Part shown: piece by piece, positions 63,746-64,000 of the stretch
How positions within the stretch are numbered: the stretch's first letter is position 1
Layout: each line of letters begins with the position of its first letter
Assembly (NCBI GenBank): GCA_035943635.1
Contig: DASZBX010000128.1
Coordinates: 22,996 to 86,995, forward strand
Direction of reading: 5' to 3'
Length of the DNA stretch: 64,000 nucleotides
From: DASZBX01 sp035943635
GTDB taxonomy: Bacteria > Actinomycetota > Actinomycetes > Streptomycetales > Catenulisporaceae
Program-made: the position numbers and the translations under genes
Notes under the pieces: generated by a model
The model's database searches: none
The model's input: only the letters and a program-made list of their open reading frames with translations
What the model was told of the DNA's origin: nothing

Positions 63746-64000
63746 ATGGCTTCAGTCCATCGGCGAAAACTGTGGCATAGGACGACCATCGCCCTTCTCG
63801 CCCTGCTCGGCTCCGTGCTCTACGTGGTCAGCGGGACCCCGGCTCAGGCCGCCGGCGTGTCGACCACCGTCTCCGTCAACGGCACCAGCGCCGGCCGCAC
63901 CTTCGACGGCATCGGTGCGATCAGCGGCGGCGGCGGCAACTCACGCCTGCTGATCGACTACCCGGCCGCGCAGCAGAGTCAGATCCTGGACTACATGTTC
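63746..64000 (+). CDS. Secreted GH59 (galactocerebrosidase-like) glycoside hydrolase, N-terminal part
   Basis: 85 codons up to the window end, from ATG 63746 (GAAGGAA 8-14 nt upstream). Residues 1-36 are a signal peptide (AIALLALLGSVLYVVSG-like core, cut near AQA). The mature start GRTFDGIGAISGGGGNSRLL followed by IDYPAAQQSQILDYMF is the conserved opening of GH59 barrels, where the GIGAISGGG strand ends near the catalytic pocket. GH59 members release beta-D-galactose from galactosides; bacterial ones are linked to plant or fungal polysaccharides. The catalytic Glu pair is outside the window. Upstream LacI-type sites suggest sugar-controlled repression. Confidence 0.85.
   Translation, partial: MASVHRRKLWHRTTIALLALLGSVLYVVSGTPAQAAGVSTTVSVNGTSAGRTFDGIGAISGGGGNSRLLIDYPAAQQSQILDYMF

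Overview
The window is a very GC-rich stretch (third codon positions almost all G or C, many GTG and TTG starts, several apparently leaderless genes) from a filamentous, soil-type actinomycete. A DasR-like site at a chitinase promoter, a mycothiol-associated DinB-type protein and a DUF574 methyltransferase all fit a Streptomyces, Catenulispora or Actinospica-like organism; the genus cannot be fixed from the sequence alone. I see no rRNA, tRNA, CRISPR array, complete IS or prophage.

Layout. 1-6.0 kb: the end of an osmoprotectant transporter gene, then secreted polysaccharide enzymes (GH18 chitinase, GH16 glucanase) with an HD-domain protein and a PEBP protein between them. 6.4-14.7 kb: AlaX tRNA-editing protein, galT-galK with a divergent DeoR regulator, two abutting MITE-like palindromic elements, a class B penicillin-binding protein, a broken antitoxin-like fragment and an FMN reductase. 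14.8-24.4 kb: RecD2-type helicase, a membrane protein, then a two-component system next to a MacB-like ABC exporter and a lipoprotein, a probable envelope-stress module. 24.8-33.9 kb: accessory genes (HemD/wHTH regulator, AraC, DinB-like, MFS exporter, TfoX-like, PfpI, patatin, DUF574 methyltransferase, VOC protein) with broken TetR and DyP-peroxidase pieces. 34.0-37.8 kb: PadR-ATPase-giant permease operon with palindromic operators. 38.5-43.9 kb: an ECF sigma factor fused to a membrane receptor, a small unknown, a stand-alone second MraY preceded by an 11-bp phased repeat, a P450 and a YbaK protein. 44-49 kb: EamA exporter and CTP-synthase-like amidotransferase divergent from a LysR regulator, a MazG-like protein and two envelope proteins. 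49.2-55.6 kb: secreted lectins and glucanases (tachylectin-like propeller, GH128, ricin-domain beta-helix protein). 55.7-58.3 kb: a decayed TetR-controlled oxidation locus (truncated acyl-CoA dehydrogenase, aldehyde dehydrogenase tail, internally deleted GMC oxidase). 58.5-64 kb: alpha/beta hydrolase, AraC regulator divergent from a sterol-desaturase-like hydroxylase, a helical-repeat protein and the start of a secreted GH59 enzyme behind two LacI-type palindromes.

How it fits together. The clearest theme is extracellular attack on chitin and beta-1,3-glucan, as in fungal walls or plant debris, with separate control signals (DasR-like site, LacI-type palindromes). A second theme is envelope sensing and export: HK/RR with a MacB-like ABC, PadR with an ABC, the sigma-receptor fusion, the extra PBP and the extra MraY. 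A third is erosion: at least six gene fragments lie between 13.8 and 58.3 kb, mostly next to intact accessory genes.
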